Source: Maylandia zebra (lineage: Eukaryota; Chordata; Actinopteri; Cichliformes; Cichlidae). Taken from it: a stretch of 64,000 bases of DNA. Under the pieces are notes generated by a model. That model saw only the letters and a list, made by a program, of their open reading frames with translations, was not told the origin of the DNA and searched no databases. The stretch spans positions 1,290,954 through 1,354,953 of the forward strand of contig NC_135167.1 of NCBI RefSeq assembly GCF_041146795.1. Reading direction: 5' to 3'. Position numbers and translations under genes: made by a program. Shown here in pieces: positions 1-10,636 of this stretch; position 1 is the first letter of the stretch; every line of letters starts with the position of its first letter.

Positions 1-1395
1 CATTTATCTCTGCTCCATGTTTATAAGAGGGTATATTTATTAAAAGTATCACAGGTATGACTCACAGAGGTCTACAAATGACCTTTATAGGAACAGGACG
101 TACGATCAACAGCAAACGTACAGACCTCCTTTACTGAAGCAGAAGTACAGATACCTGTGTTAAGAAATATTCCAGTAAAAGTACTGAAGCAACTTTTTTA
201 CTCAAGCAAAAGTAATAAAGTACAGGCTCTGAAATGTACTCAAAGTACGAAAGTAAAAAGCTGAAGGACGATTCTACTCACTGCGTTTGTACAAAGGGAA
301 CTGAACCTTGTGCTAAATCAATATAAGAATAAAATAATATCAGCACATGAGAATACAAATAATGAATGTACTTAGTTTGAATCTCTTATGTAGGAGACAA
401 GTAGCGATAAATAAATACCTGTTGGCTGCTCTGCAGAGGGTGACCTGCCCTCCACACCTGAACAGTAACGTGGGTCAGGGGTCACAGTGGGATTCAGCAG
501 GTGGCTTCGAGTGGATATCAGCTGACCTGCTGCTCTTTGTGGGCGTGTCTTTATACTCGGCAGTATACAAGTAGCGTCAAGTTGGAATTCAGTGAATTAA
601 TCTAAACATGGTAAATGCAAATTCATCTCTGCTACAGTTGATGTACCAGCATCTGACCATGAGCACCACAGCTGCTGTGCAGCACTCCAACACAGAGCTG
701 TGAATTCACCACATTATTGCACAGTAATCTGATTACCCTGGATAAAATTACCCAGTGTTTTCATGCAACATTTGAATAACGCAGGTTTGTATAGCTAAAT
801 AAAAACACATGATTTATCAAAACACATCATATACCAATGTGATGAAAATTATGACATGTAAGCTTTAAATCTGCAGTGTATCGAGCGTCACTGAGCATCC
901 TTCCCTTTAACTCTAAGCTCTGTTCTTCCTCTCCTGTCTTTCTTTCTTATTTTTCGCCATCTTTGAGTTAAGTTAGGTCTCTTTCTTTTCTCTCCCTGTG
1001 AAATAAGCAGCTGGACCTTTAGCTGCAACACACTGTGAGACAAACTGCACACAAACATTTTGTGTTTGCTGATGTTTGTTGATCTCATAGAAACGCTGTA
1101 TTTCAAATTACGACGTTACTCTGTGCTTGCTCCTCTTCTGTAGCCCAGCTCGATGCTAAAGTAGACAACTTACACAACACAAACACACCTTACGGACACT
1201 GCAGTCCTCTGGCCACTTTATCCCCAGAGTAGAAACGCTATAAATGAACCTAGAGTAACGGGGTTTGGAAATGTAATGAGTAGAAAGTTCAGATATTTGT
1301 TTAAAAATGTACGAAGCAAAAGTCCAAAGTTATCAGAAAAATAAATATTCAAGTACAGATGCCTGAAAATTCGACTTTGTTACTTTCCACCTCTG
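1..1395. mobile_element. DNA transposon, right end (hAT-like MITE)
   Basis: The segment ends at 1395 with a terminus that reads AGAGGTGGAAAGTAAC on the minus strand, a sequence typical of a very common fish non-autonomous hAT-like family. The interior is rich in the matching motif of short AAGTAC/GTACTT words (about 145-265 and 1260-1395). The left terminus is not visible, so the element is either cut by the window edge or internally rearranged. No coding potential is credible; the small open frames here have no recognisable domain. Family assignment is from memory of the terminus and not from a search. Confidence 0.5.
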
Positions 1396-1711
1396 ATGTT
1401 CAGACATAGTGCCCACGTTTTTATGCCACTAATTTGTTTAAATTCTGTCTCACGTTTAGAAGAGCTGATGAGCTTTATGGTGCACAGGTTGTGGCTGGGA
1501 TTGACTGAGAGAAGCTTCTATCTGCTCTTTAAGTGATGACCTGATGAATCCTGCTTCCGGGTCCAAACTACTCTGCATTTATTAAGGCTGTTGTGGTTTT
1601 AACATGTTTTCATGTTTTGTATCTTGTTCTATTTAATCTCAACAAGCCCTTAAAAACAATCAGTGATGACTGTCGGCCTCTCTCAGTTTTTATTACGACT
1701 GTTAAATTTAA

Positions 1712-2288
1712 GGCTACGTCCACACGTACACGGGTATTTTTGAAAATGGAGATTTTCCGTTTTCGTTTTGGAGAATAATCCCGTCCACACATAAAGGCAG
1801 AAATGAAGGAAAATGCTGCTATGAACATGCCAAAGCAGCAGGTGGCGCTATATTCCTAACCGTATAGAAATGTTGGCCAATCAGAAGTCTAGAAGCCTCG
1901 GTGGGAAATAGTAAACAAAGATGGGGCATAGAAGCAGAACCGAGTCGTATGTGTGGAGGGACAGTAACTGTGTGTATATGTAAGCATTTAAACACTGCAG
2001 AGAGTAGAATTAACAGTAACAGTATTGTAGAAATTCATTTCACCGAAACAATAACGTGGCGCACAGTGTGACGTCAAAAAATGCGTACACCTTTGACGCT
2101 GCGTTTTCTCCGTTTCTCGTCCACACGTAAACGCAAAAACTGAGTTTTCAAAAATATCCACCCTGGCAGGAGTTTTTAAAAATCTTCGTTTTCAGTGACC
2201 AAAAATGCCGTTTACGTGTGGACGAAAGGTGCAAACGCATAGAAAAATCTGCGTTTTCAAAAATACCCGGGTACGTGTGGACGTAGCC
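1712..2288. mobile_element. PIF/Harbinger-type MITE with TAA target duplication
   Basis: Both ends carry the same inverted repeat: GGCTACGTCCACACGTA at 1712 and its complement ending at 2288. The flanks are TAA on both sides (1709-1711 and 2289-2291), the 3-bp TWA target duplication typical of PIF/Harbinger elements. At 577 bp it is too short to encode a transposase, so it is a non-autonomous copy. A second copy in the opposite orientation lies at 7683-8557. Confidence 0.8.
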
Positions 2289-2574
2289 TAACCCATATGG
2301 AAAAGATATATATAAATCTTATAAAGTTTGTATCTGTCTTGTGTGAAACTTGTATGAAAAGCATATAAGAGTGAAAACCCTTGAAAAATTATACAATGAA
2401 ACTTGTATGTTTTGGATACTTACTAAACCAATGTATGAAAGTAATGAGAAAGTGGCCACTTTCATGAGTAATCACATATAAGTTTTTACTATTTCTTTTC
2501 CGTATGGGAAAGTTCAGTGTTTAAACCCTTCCGATGTAACTACAGCCCAGCCCATGCAGCAGTATATTAATGAC

Positions 2575-3696
2575 TAGGGGTGGGTTTTATTAATCGATTA
2601 AAATTGATTCTGGCTTGGATAACGTGATATCGATTCATTAAAATCCTGAATCGATTTTTTTATATAAATGTATTTTGCCCAAAATTCCAGAATCTCAGGT
2701 GAAACGTCACAAAATTTTGACAACCACCCAACATTTAAAACAGTAAATGAGAGCAGGAACACGGCTTCTGCACAAAGACGTAAACACACAGCGTGGACCT
2801 GCGGATCAGAATCAGTGAGATGTTGCCTTTCTCACCCGACGGCACGGACACGGTCGGGGCTGAAAGCCGACAGCTCGCTGATTCTGATGTTTCGGCGGGT
2901 CCGCGCTTTGTGTTTACATCCTTTTTGCGCCGATTCTAAAGCTGTTAGTTTGATCTCTCTCCAAACGATATTGACCAAACCAGCAGCAAAAGAAGATCCA
3001 AACTACACTTCACATAAACATCGTCATGGACTTTTGCTGTTTTGCTTCCACCACAATAAAAATCACACTTCATGCACAGCTCTCTCTCTCTCTCTCTCTG
3101 TACTTCAAGAACAGTTTCCCGTCTATCCCCGAAATCTGTTTTCTGCATTATTCGCTTGCAAATCCGCTGTTGTTTACAGCGCTGTCGGCCGATGTTTTTT
3201 TTTCCTTTTACTTACTTCCGAAAAGAAAACCTAATTTCTGCCGTTCAATATGCTTCTGAACAAATTTAAACTTTTAAAAATTATGCAAAATGCAAAACGC
3301 TGTGTCTCTAATAAAACCGCTGTAACTTAGGAGGTAATGTTCAAGTTGATTAATGGTTTTCTTTCATTTTTGATGATCTACTGCAGAATATTTTTATAAA
3401 ATCCAGGCCAGGAAAATCACCTTCATGTTTTTCTGTGTTTTATCTTCAGCTGCTTTGACACAAAGGCCTCTGCTGTGACGCTCACACCTTTGATAAAGTC
3501 TGGAAAGTGTCAGCTTCCTTTTTATAGATACAAAAATATGTAAATGTGCTGATCTGAATTATAATATTTCTGACTGTCTGAAGCAAAATTTCCCAGATTC
3601 AAATCAAATTGAATCGAATCGTGGATCGAATCGATTCAGGACCTGGTGAATCGGAATAGAATCGATTCTAGAAATCAGTGACGATGCCCAGCCCTA
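2575..3696. mobile_element. hAT-type non-autonomous transposon, 1.1 kb
   Basis: The left end reads TAGGGGTGGG and the right end CCCAGCCCTA, an imperfect terminal inverted repeat. The flanking 8-mers TTAATGAC (2567-2574) and TGAATGAC (3697-3704) differ at one base, as expected for an aged 8-bp hAT target duplication. Sub-terminal regions on both sides are built of ATCGAT/GAATCGATT words that can pair. A 188-codon open frame inside (2668-3234) shows no transposase motif and is probably chance. Confidence 0.75.
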
Positions 3697-4851
3697 TGAA
3701 TGACTAACCTCGTATTGTGGATGGATTATCTCAGTTGTTCTCCTGACTGAAGTTTGGTCCTTTTACAGCATCCTGCCATGTGACTGCATTTGTCCCTAAC
3801 CATCGGGAACCCTCACGTTAACTTTTATCGAGTGTAAAAAAGTTCATCCTCCAGCTTCACTGTGCTAATGTTATGCTAACATAGCTGTGTAGCTAGCGAT
3901 CACGTAGCACATCACTATATAGAAGCTAGCACAACTTCAGTAACCTTGCAAACGTCACTGCTGTTTAGTTTTCTGTCTTCATTTATGTTGGAAGTGAGAG
4001 CAGAGCTGTACGTTTGAATTTGTTCAGAAATCTCTCAGTCAGAACATGCTATATCATGCTTAGGTGGAAGCTAGCGAACTAACTTCCTGCTAACTTCTAA
4101 CTCTGTTATATTTAATAAATTCTGTTTAAATCATAAATCATTTTATTACAGATGAAAGACTTTACAGTTTGTAACTCTCAGTGATGCCGCAGTGTTCATT
4201 TGACTTTGGGACCTGAAGACATACATGTTAACCCTATCGATTTTTCTGGGAGAATCCCGGATTTCAGTGCCCCACCTGAAATTTCTCAGACCCACCATTC
4301 TCCCGAATTTCTCCCAATTTTCCACCCGGACAACAAAATTGAAAAACAATATCCCAGAATGCATCGTGCGGCCCAGCCAATTCCAGTTTCCAACAATGGC
4401 GGCAGCTACTTAGTTTTAATATTACTCTTATTACTTTCTGGGTTGCAAAATAAACTTTTAACACATTTTCAGGCGAGAATGTAGCTGTGTAAACTTCAAA
4501 TACCTGAGCCGGGGAGAACAGAAAACTCCCGGCACATCGTTTTCAAACCCCCGCCGTCTTTCTCTACTCAGGTGATATAAATCACCTAGATAACTTAAAA
4601 ATGTTATTGTTTGGCTTTTTTCAGTGTTTTATTTGTTCCTGAGTAAATTGGTTTGGCTGAGATTAAAGTTATTAGATTAGATTAAATTTAACTTTATTAA
4701 TCCCTCGGGAGGGTTCCTCTGGGGTTTTCACACAGCTGAATAAACGCCAAACAAAAAACTGATTAAACAGAAGTGTGAGATGGTCGAGAATTTACGGCTG
4801 GTTTTCACTCCACTGAGAGAGCTCGTGGCGTAATTCTGAAGGCTAGACTGT
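3697..4851. other. Non-coding stretch, no gene seen
   Basis: AT-rich unique-looking DNA. The part at about 4225-4420 contains phrases (CTCCCGAATTTCTCCC, CACCCGGACAACAA) that I associate with a dispersed fish repeat, but no termini were found. No splice-consistent coding exon was recognised on either strand. Confidence 0.4.
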
Positions 4852-4926
4852 TAGTGATGTGTCGGTCGCGAACGAAATGGCTCTTAGAGCCGGATCTTTG
4901 ACGTGAACGACGCAAGCCGGCTCCTA

Positions 4927-6046
4927 ATAGACCCTGTGCACGAGAAAATGCTAACTTCCTGGTTTGAGACCGGATGTAGGGTTGTACATTTCCGGTAGCT
5001 TTACTTTGCAGTCAATCACTACTGCGAAGATATCCTCCACAATCATGTCCAAAACTCGAAAACGGAAAGATTTACAAAGAGCAGAAGGTGGGAACACTCA
5101 CCACTGTTGTGTCATAAAAAGTCTAATGATCAGTTTTGACGTTTAAAGCGTTTAGATCGATCAGTTGTTTACATCACTCAACACAAGCAGAACTGCATCA
5201 CTGCAGCAGAAGACACCTCGTCCACATTCAGAAGCACATCTCTGTGTAGTGACTGGTCTCATGATTTAAACAGGCAAATGTTCAGCATTCAAACTACAGG
5301 TGAAGAACAGTCAAACCAGATGTTTCCCCGTTATGTCGAGATCAGCTAGTCAAGTACACACCTACACAGCATGTTAACAAACCCTGAAAAAAGCCACACA
5401 AAAATGAATGATTGTAAGGGTTTCTATACATTAGTATTTACGAAGGGTATGTTGTGACTTACCTTCAAAATTACAGCGGTCCCTCGCTATAACGCGGTTC
5501 ACCTTTCACCTCGCTGTTTCGCAGATTGCAAGTTTGCATGCTTATTTTTTTTTACATCACATTGTGTCCTGCGTCCTGATCGCTGCTGACGATCTCCTCC
5601 GTGACGTCTCTCCTGTACAGTACAGAATCGCTGCATCGATGCTAGCAGTGTGACTCTGAAGTGCAGTGCTGTATGTCCACGATGTCCACCAAACGTTTTG
5701 CACCGTCAAAAAATAAAATTGGCTCCTTGATTTCACCTCTCGCTGGTTATTTTTAGAACATAACACCCGGCATAAACGAGGGACAGCTGAGAAATATAAC
5801 ATTTGAATCCCTTTTCTCTTTTGCTCTGAGGCGCGGGGGAAAAATATCGACAATATCGAACATCATTTACAGATATATTGGGTAAATGCCCGAGACATCT
5901 ATAGAAATGTAAATCGCCGCTTGATTCATTCATTTGCTTAACTTGTTTTGGACCGTAAACCAGGCGCGAATAGGACACCGGAAACAAAGCTCCCCACAGG
6001 AGTTTCCGCACCGGAAGTAACATATGCTATCGTGCACATAGTCTAT
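4927..6046. mobile_element. Nested terminal-inverted-repeat element inside hAT-A
   Basis: Absent from the sister hAT-A copy at 45605, so it is an insertion. Its ends form an inverted repeat, TAGACCCTGTGCACGA on the left against TAGACTATGTGCACGA read from the right. I could not fix a target duplication, so the superfamily is left open. No transposase-like frame was seen. Confidence 0.55.
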
Positions 6047-6132
6047 CGCGAGCCGTGGGTTGTTTTTTTTCTTTCTTTCTCTCTCTCGCTTCACTCTGCA
6101 TGCGAGCCTTGTGCTTTGCGCTGGGCAGAGGG

Positions 6133-6810
6133 TATGGACTCGAATTGTGTCATTTCCACAACACTGCCCCCCGCCGGAGGTGGCTAAGTTTTTGGCTAAG
6201 TCCACACACAAATCTTTTTACACATACAAATCGTGATTTACAAGCAGTGTTGCCAACTCCTCAGTAAGGAAAATCGCTATTGGTTGTCCTAAAAGTCACT
6301 AGAAGTCGCTAAATGACGTCATCGCCTAATTTGCATAATTGGTCATGCTAATCTAATTGTAACCTACGTTGTTGGAGAGAGAAATAACATCGTGGAAGAG
6401 ACATAAAGTGAGTAAAAAACGTCCTAAATGCATTTAGAGTTTATTTAGAACTACAAATTAAATTTCTTTTAGCAATTTTTTTTTTTAATGTTACAATTCC
6501 AACCCTGCTCCTTTACCCGGGCTTGGACCGGCAAAAGTGACCCGAAACAGGCGCTCTGGTGGAGTTAATTTGTGTTTGTGTTTATAAGTAGTTTTAAACC
6601 TTGTGATCCACAAAACAGCATAAGAGTAAAAGAAGAACAGACTGCGTTACAGCACCCGCTGCTTGTTGAGAGTAAAAGCGATACGCGCTTTCACGTCTTT
6701 TTTTTGCGACTTTTTTTAGAGAAAAAGTCGCTGAATATAGCGATAAAGTCGCTAAGTTGGCAACACTGTTTACAAGTACAAAATATTTATGACCACAATT
6801 TGAGCCCATA
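6133..6810. mobile_element. Nested element B inside hAT-A, with CAGAGGG duplication
   Basis: Inserted relative to the sister copy. The ends TATGGACTCGAATTGTG and its near-complement ending CCCATA at 6810 form the inverted repeat. CAGAGGG occurs on both sides (6126-6132 and 6811-6817), a 7-bp target duplication that may be a trimmed 8-bp hAT duplication. It is itself interrupted at 6245-6768. Confidence 0.7.
6245..6768. mobile_element. Nested hAT MITE (family C), TSD TTTACAAG
   Basis: The left end CAGTGTTGCCAACT and right end AGTTGGCAACACTG are an inverted repeat. TTTACAAG stands directly outside both ends (6237-6244 and 6769-6776), a perfect 8-bp duplication as made by hAT transposases. At 524 bp it is non-autonomous. 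It is the innermost of three nested elements, so it is the youngest of the stack. Confidence 0.85.
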
Positions 6811-7278
6811 CAGAGGGGCGGTAGTTACACTGGCAGTAGCACAGGAACAGAGCGGGAGGGAGAGAGCAGGGACAACAACTCACATTAGAAAGGTATAGTA
6901 AACATCCACAACTATATTCAGTTGCGGATGACAAAGGATTCAGAAAGTTTATTCACGCAGGTCCATATGACAGAATATGCATGTTCTTTTTGTTTTCATA
7001 GTTTAATTTATATTTAATTGTGTTGTGGTTTGCAGTGTTTTGTGTTGTTTCACTTTAAATTTGTAAAAGGAAAAAGCTGAAAATTTAAATAGTTAAAAGT
7101 TGAAATGTGAATAATTGATTTTTGTATTATATGATTTATTTATTACACTTTATGTGGAGTGAATAAATAAAAGTATATTTACGGTGGCCCCTACAGACAA
7201 AGCACATACAAACTCAGAAGCTCAGAAGTACCAACGACCGGATTTGGTGTGTGGTAGTAACAGGTAAATTATTTGTGT

Positions 7279-7316
<38 letters not shown>
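7279..7316. repeat. (TA)n microsatellite
   Basis: Uninterrupted AT dinucleotide run within the 3' part of hAT-A. The corresponding place in the sister copy (about 46430) has only a few repeats, so the tract expanded after insertion. Confidence 0.9.
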
Positions 7317-7319
<3 letters not shown>

Positions 7320-7682
7320 TGTTTGTGTATAAATACACAAACAATACACATATGCTTTCAATTGTGTAATTTAAGTGATCTAGGCAGCTGTTTTGGAAGT
7401 TCAGTTAAAGCTAGAAATGTGTTTTGGAGTTTGTACGTGTTTTGTCTCTAAGGCCACTGCATATATTTATATATAAACATATATAAATAAAACCACTTTT
7501 TTTTACATTAGTAATTCCTTTTGTGCATAATTTTATATTATTGTTAATAATAAATTAATTAAAGCAACAAAACAACCTGAAGAGCCGGTTCGGAGCCGAA
7601 AGAGCCGTAAATCCCATCACTATAGGCCGTCACAGTCACTCACTTCCAGCCTACCCGGCTTTCGGAGGACCCGCCACAATTA

Positions 7683-8557
7683 GGCTACGTCCACACGTAC
7701 CCGGGTATTTTTGAAAACGCAGATTTTTCTATGCGTTTGCACCTTTCGTCCACACGTAAACGGCGTTCTCGGTCACTGAAAACGGAGATTTTTAAAAACG
7801 CCTGCCAGGGTGGAGATTTTCGAAAACTCAGTTTTTGCGTTTACGTGTGGACGAGAAAAACGCAGAAAACGCAGCGTCAAAGGTGTACGCATTTTTTGAC
7901 GTCACACTGTGCGCCACGTTATTGTTTCGGTGAAATGAATTTCTACAATACTGTTACTGTTAATTCTACTCTCTGCAGTGTTTAAATGCTTCCCCTCTGC
8001 TGTTGGTCACATGAACAATAACCATATGACTGTCCCCGCCACAAACACATGACCCTACGCTGTGTCACTGCATCATTCCATGATTGGCACTGATCACCAC
8101 CTGCACTCATGTATATATCTTTCTACGTAGCACTTTTAATTCTTATTCCTACTTTTATTTTTTCATGTCTATTTAATCGCAATTTATGACAGTATGTTTG
8201 CACTGAAGCACCGCAGCAATTTCCTAATGTTGTAAACCTGCTCAACATTTGGCAATAAACCCCTTTCTGATTCTGATTCTGAAATGCTTACATATACACA
8301 GTTACTGTCCCTCCACACATACGACTCGGTTCTGCTTCTATGCCCCATCTTTGTTTACTATTTCCCACCGAGGCTTCTAGACTTCTGATTGGCCAACATT
8401 TCTGCACGGTTAGGAATATAGCGCCAACTGCTGCTTTGGCATGTTCATAGCAGCGTTTTCCTTCATTTCTGCGTTTACGTGTGGACGGGATTATTTTTCA
8501 AAACGAAAACGGAAAATCTCCGTTTTCAAACATACCCGTGTACGTGTGGACGTAGCC
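7683..8557. mobile_element. PIF/Harbinger-type MITE, second copy, with LINE insertion
   Basis: It has the same termini as the 1712-2288 element but lies in the opposite orientation. The target duplication is TTA on both sides (7680-7682 and 8558-8560). It is about 300 bp longer than the first copy because a LINE 3' fragment has landed inside it (7992-8281). Confidence 0.8.
7992..8281 (+). mobile_element. 5'-truncated L2/CR1-like LINE, 3' end only
   Basis: The sequence matches the 3' untranslated end of the LINE on the minus strand at 38366-40023 and ends in the same GATTCTGATTCTGA tail. AAATGCTT flanks it on both sides (7984-7991 and 8282-8289), a target duplication that also rebuilds the interrupted Harbinger sequence when one copy is removed. 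It is a dead-on-arrival insertion with no coding capacity. Confidence 0.8.
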
Positions 8558-8685
8558 TTAGACCGCAAACGCCGGGTCCTCAATTGGATGCAGCCTCTGA
8601 ATTTGGGCACTCCCGCTGTTTCCGGCCCGACAACAATAACGGTGACAATAACTTATTTTATAAACACTGTAAAATTCAAGTTTTT

Positions 8686-8688
<3 letters not shown>

Positions 8689-8749
<61 letters not shown>
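8689..8749. repeat. (TA)n microsatellite, left of inserted element
   Basis: About 60 bp of TA repeat directly abutting the terminus of the element at 8750. A matching TA tract lies at the other end (10549-10633), so the element probably landed in a pre-existing TA array. Confidence 0.9.
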
Positions 8750-8751
<2 letters not shown>

Positions 8752-10548
8752 GGTTGCCAACCGTCCCTTAAAATACGGAATCGTCCCGTATTTAGAAACA
8801 CAAGTACACGTCCCGTATTGAGCTAATAAGCGACGCACTTTGTCCCGTAATACAGTGAGAATCAAAAGTAGTCTATAAATGTTAATGGAATTAACACTTT
8901 GTTTGAAAACATAATTCCCAGCCCCTCTCCTGCTTTGTGACCAATGAGCTGACAGCACACTTATGACAATTCGAGTATGACAATTCAGATTACCGCTCAT
9001 CTCATTGGTCGAGGAAAGGTCGCTTACGGAGAAAATACCGGAAGACAACAGATGACCACAACAACAAGCATGGCCAACAGGGAAACAAACGCTGACACTG
9101 CGGTGCAAGTCTCGGACGACAGTACACCTAAAGCTGGGCAGACACTGTGCGATTTTTTCAGTCACGTTATTCAGCTCCTGCTCAAACTGCACGATTGACT
9201 CGCAGGGGTTAGACGTTGGTAGGTCACGATGCAGGTCTCACACTATACGGCCCGATGCTCTGATGCCTGACCTGAGTGCTCACACTGTGCCTCCATAAAA
9301 TGAAGGCTATAACAGAAAATCTGTCGCTCGCTCTCTCTGTCTTTCACTCACACAGACACACCACCACCATCAACTTTGCTAAATTGCTAATGAAAAACAT
9401 GATCAGGCAGCTGTGATTGAGCAGCAGTGTAAATCCAACTATTTTCACGGTTGTTGTGGTCGTGATAATTTTGTGATGCCACATCGAAAAGGCTCGGATG
9501 AGCTTTCCAAAGTTCTACAAGTTGTGCCTCCATCGCTTGTGTCCAGATCACACGCTGCACAGCCGTGCTGCAACGTCTTTTTCACCGACGTTTACGTGTT
9601 TGCGCGCGAGCAGTGTGAGCGCCTGTGGTGACACCTTCACGAGCGATTGATGATCGGGAGCTGGTCGTGAGGTGTTAATCACTTCTCGTTACCCCACGTA
9701 TACTACACGACGCACGATGAAGGCCAAAATCGGTCCGATCACTCAAAAATCGGCTCAAAATGGGCCTAAAACCGCACAGTGTGAGCCCAGCGTTAGAGCA
9801 GCAATGTTTGTTCCCCTCAGAGAAAGAAAAAAAAAAGGCTGCAAAAGTACAGGGAGGAATGGGAAAAGGAAAACACCTGGCTGGAAAAAGTTAATTTGGG
9901 CATGTGCAGTGAATATCAGCGCTATGTGGCCAGAAGTGTGATAATATAACTTATTTTGTGTAATAAACAACTGCAAGGATAGATGATTACAACAAATAGA
10001 TGACTAATACATAAAAGTAATACATAGATGAATAATGATGATGAGTTAAGATGCGTAATCATGGGAACAAGTGGGTTTACAAACAGGAGCAGCTGATTAG
10101 CATTAGAAAAGCTGAAATAATATTTCAACTGAAGCCAATTGTACTAAATGCACTAAATGTGCACTGTTACAAGAATGTTTTTCTTTCTATTGTTTTCTAT
10201 TATTTTAAGTTAAGCAGGACAGAGTTCTTTTAAAGAAAGATTTACTTATATTCTCAAAAGTTAAGCATGACAGGCTTCTGTTTAAGAAAGAGACCTGTTT
10301 TACTGTGTTAATGTTGTCATTTTGAGCTAAAAATAAATGGCTAAATGATCATTTGTTTCACATGTGTTCATATCACAAAGAATATGCATCTGCTTAAATC
10401 AAATTCAAGTCAAATGGTTAAAAAAATAATTTCACACACAAAAAAAGAGCTAGAAAATTCACCACACTGGGAAGGGTGAAGACAACTGGGTCGCCCGGCC
10501 CTGGCCACGAGGTGTCCCTTATTTATTTTCCAGGGAGTTGGCAACCCT
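8750..10548. mobile_element. TIR transposon (AGGGTTGCCAAC ends), 1.8 kb
   Basis: The left end AGGGTTGCCAACCGTCCC pairs with a right end that reads AGGGTTGCCAACTCCC from the other strand. The interior near 8960-9200 holds a short open frame without a recognised domain, possibly the decayed start of a transposase. Because both flanks are TA repeats, no target duplication can be assigned. The superfamily (hAT-like by terminus) is uncertain. Confidence 0.65.
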
Positions 10549-10561
10549 AATATATATATAT

Positions 10562-10633
<72 letters not shown>
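10549..10633. repeat. Imperfect (TA)n microsatellite
   Basis: Three TA blocks separated by single-base slips (TATAATAT). It continues the TA array in which the 8750-10548 element sits. Confidence 0.85.

Positions 10634-10636
<3 letters not shown>

Larger units (their letters stand above)
4852..7622. mobile_element. hAT-type element (family A), long copy disrupted by nested insertions
   Basis: The left end TAGTGATG and right end CCCATCACTA match the termini of the intact 1.19-kb copy at 45605-46794, as do the internal AGAGCCGG-rich arms. The flanks TAGACTGT and TAGGCCGT resemble a decayed 8-bp target duplication. Compared with the short copy, this one carries two extra blocks: about 4927-6046, and 6133-6810. 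The second block itself contains a further element. The remaining backbone at about 6840-7622 follows the short copy closely, apart from a (TA)n expansion near 7279-7316. Confidence 0.75.

Noticed and set aside
2668-3234. 188-codon open frame on the plus strand
   Set aside because: It lies wholly inside a hAT-type MITE, has no transposase motif, and ends in low-complexity SLSL and FFF runs.
8653-9192. 179-codon minus-strand open frame
   Set aside because: Its C-terminal third is a translated TA microsatellite and the rest lies in a transposon without a recognisable domain.
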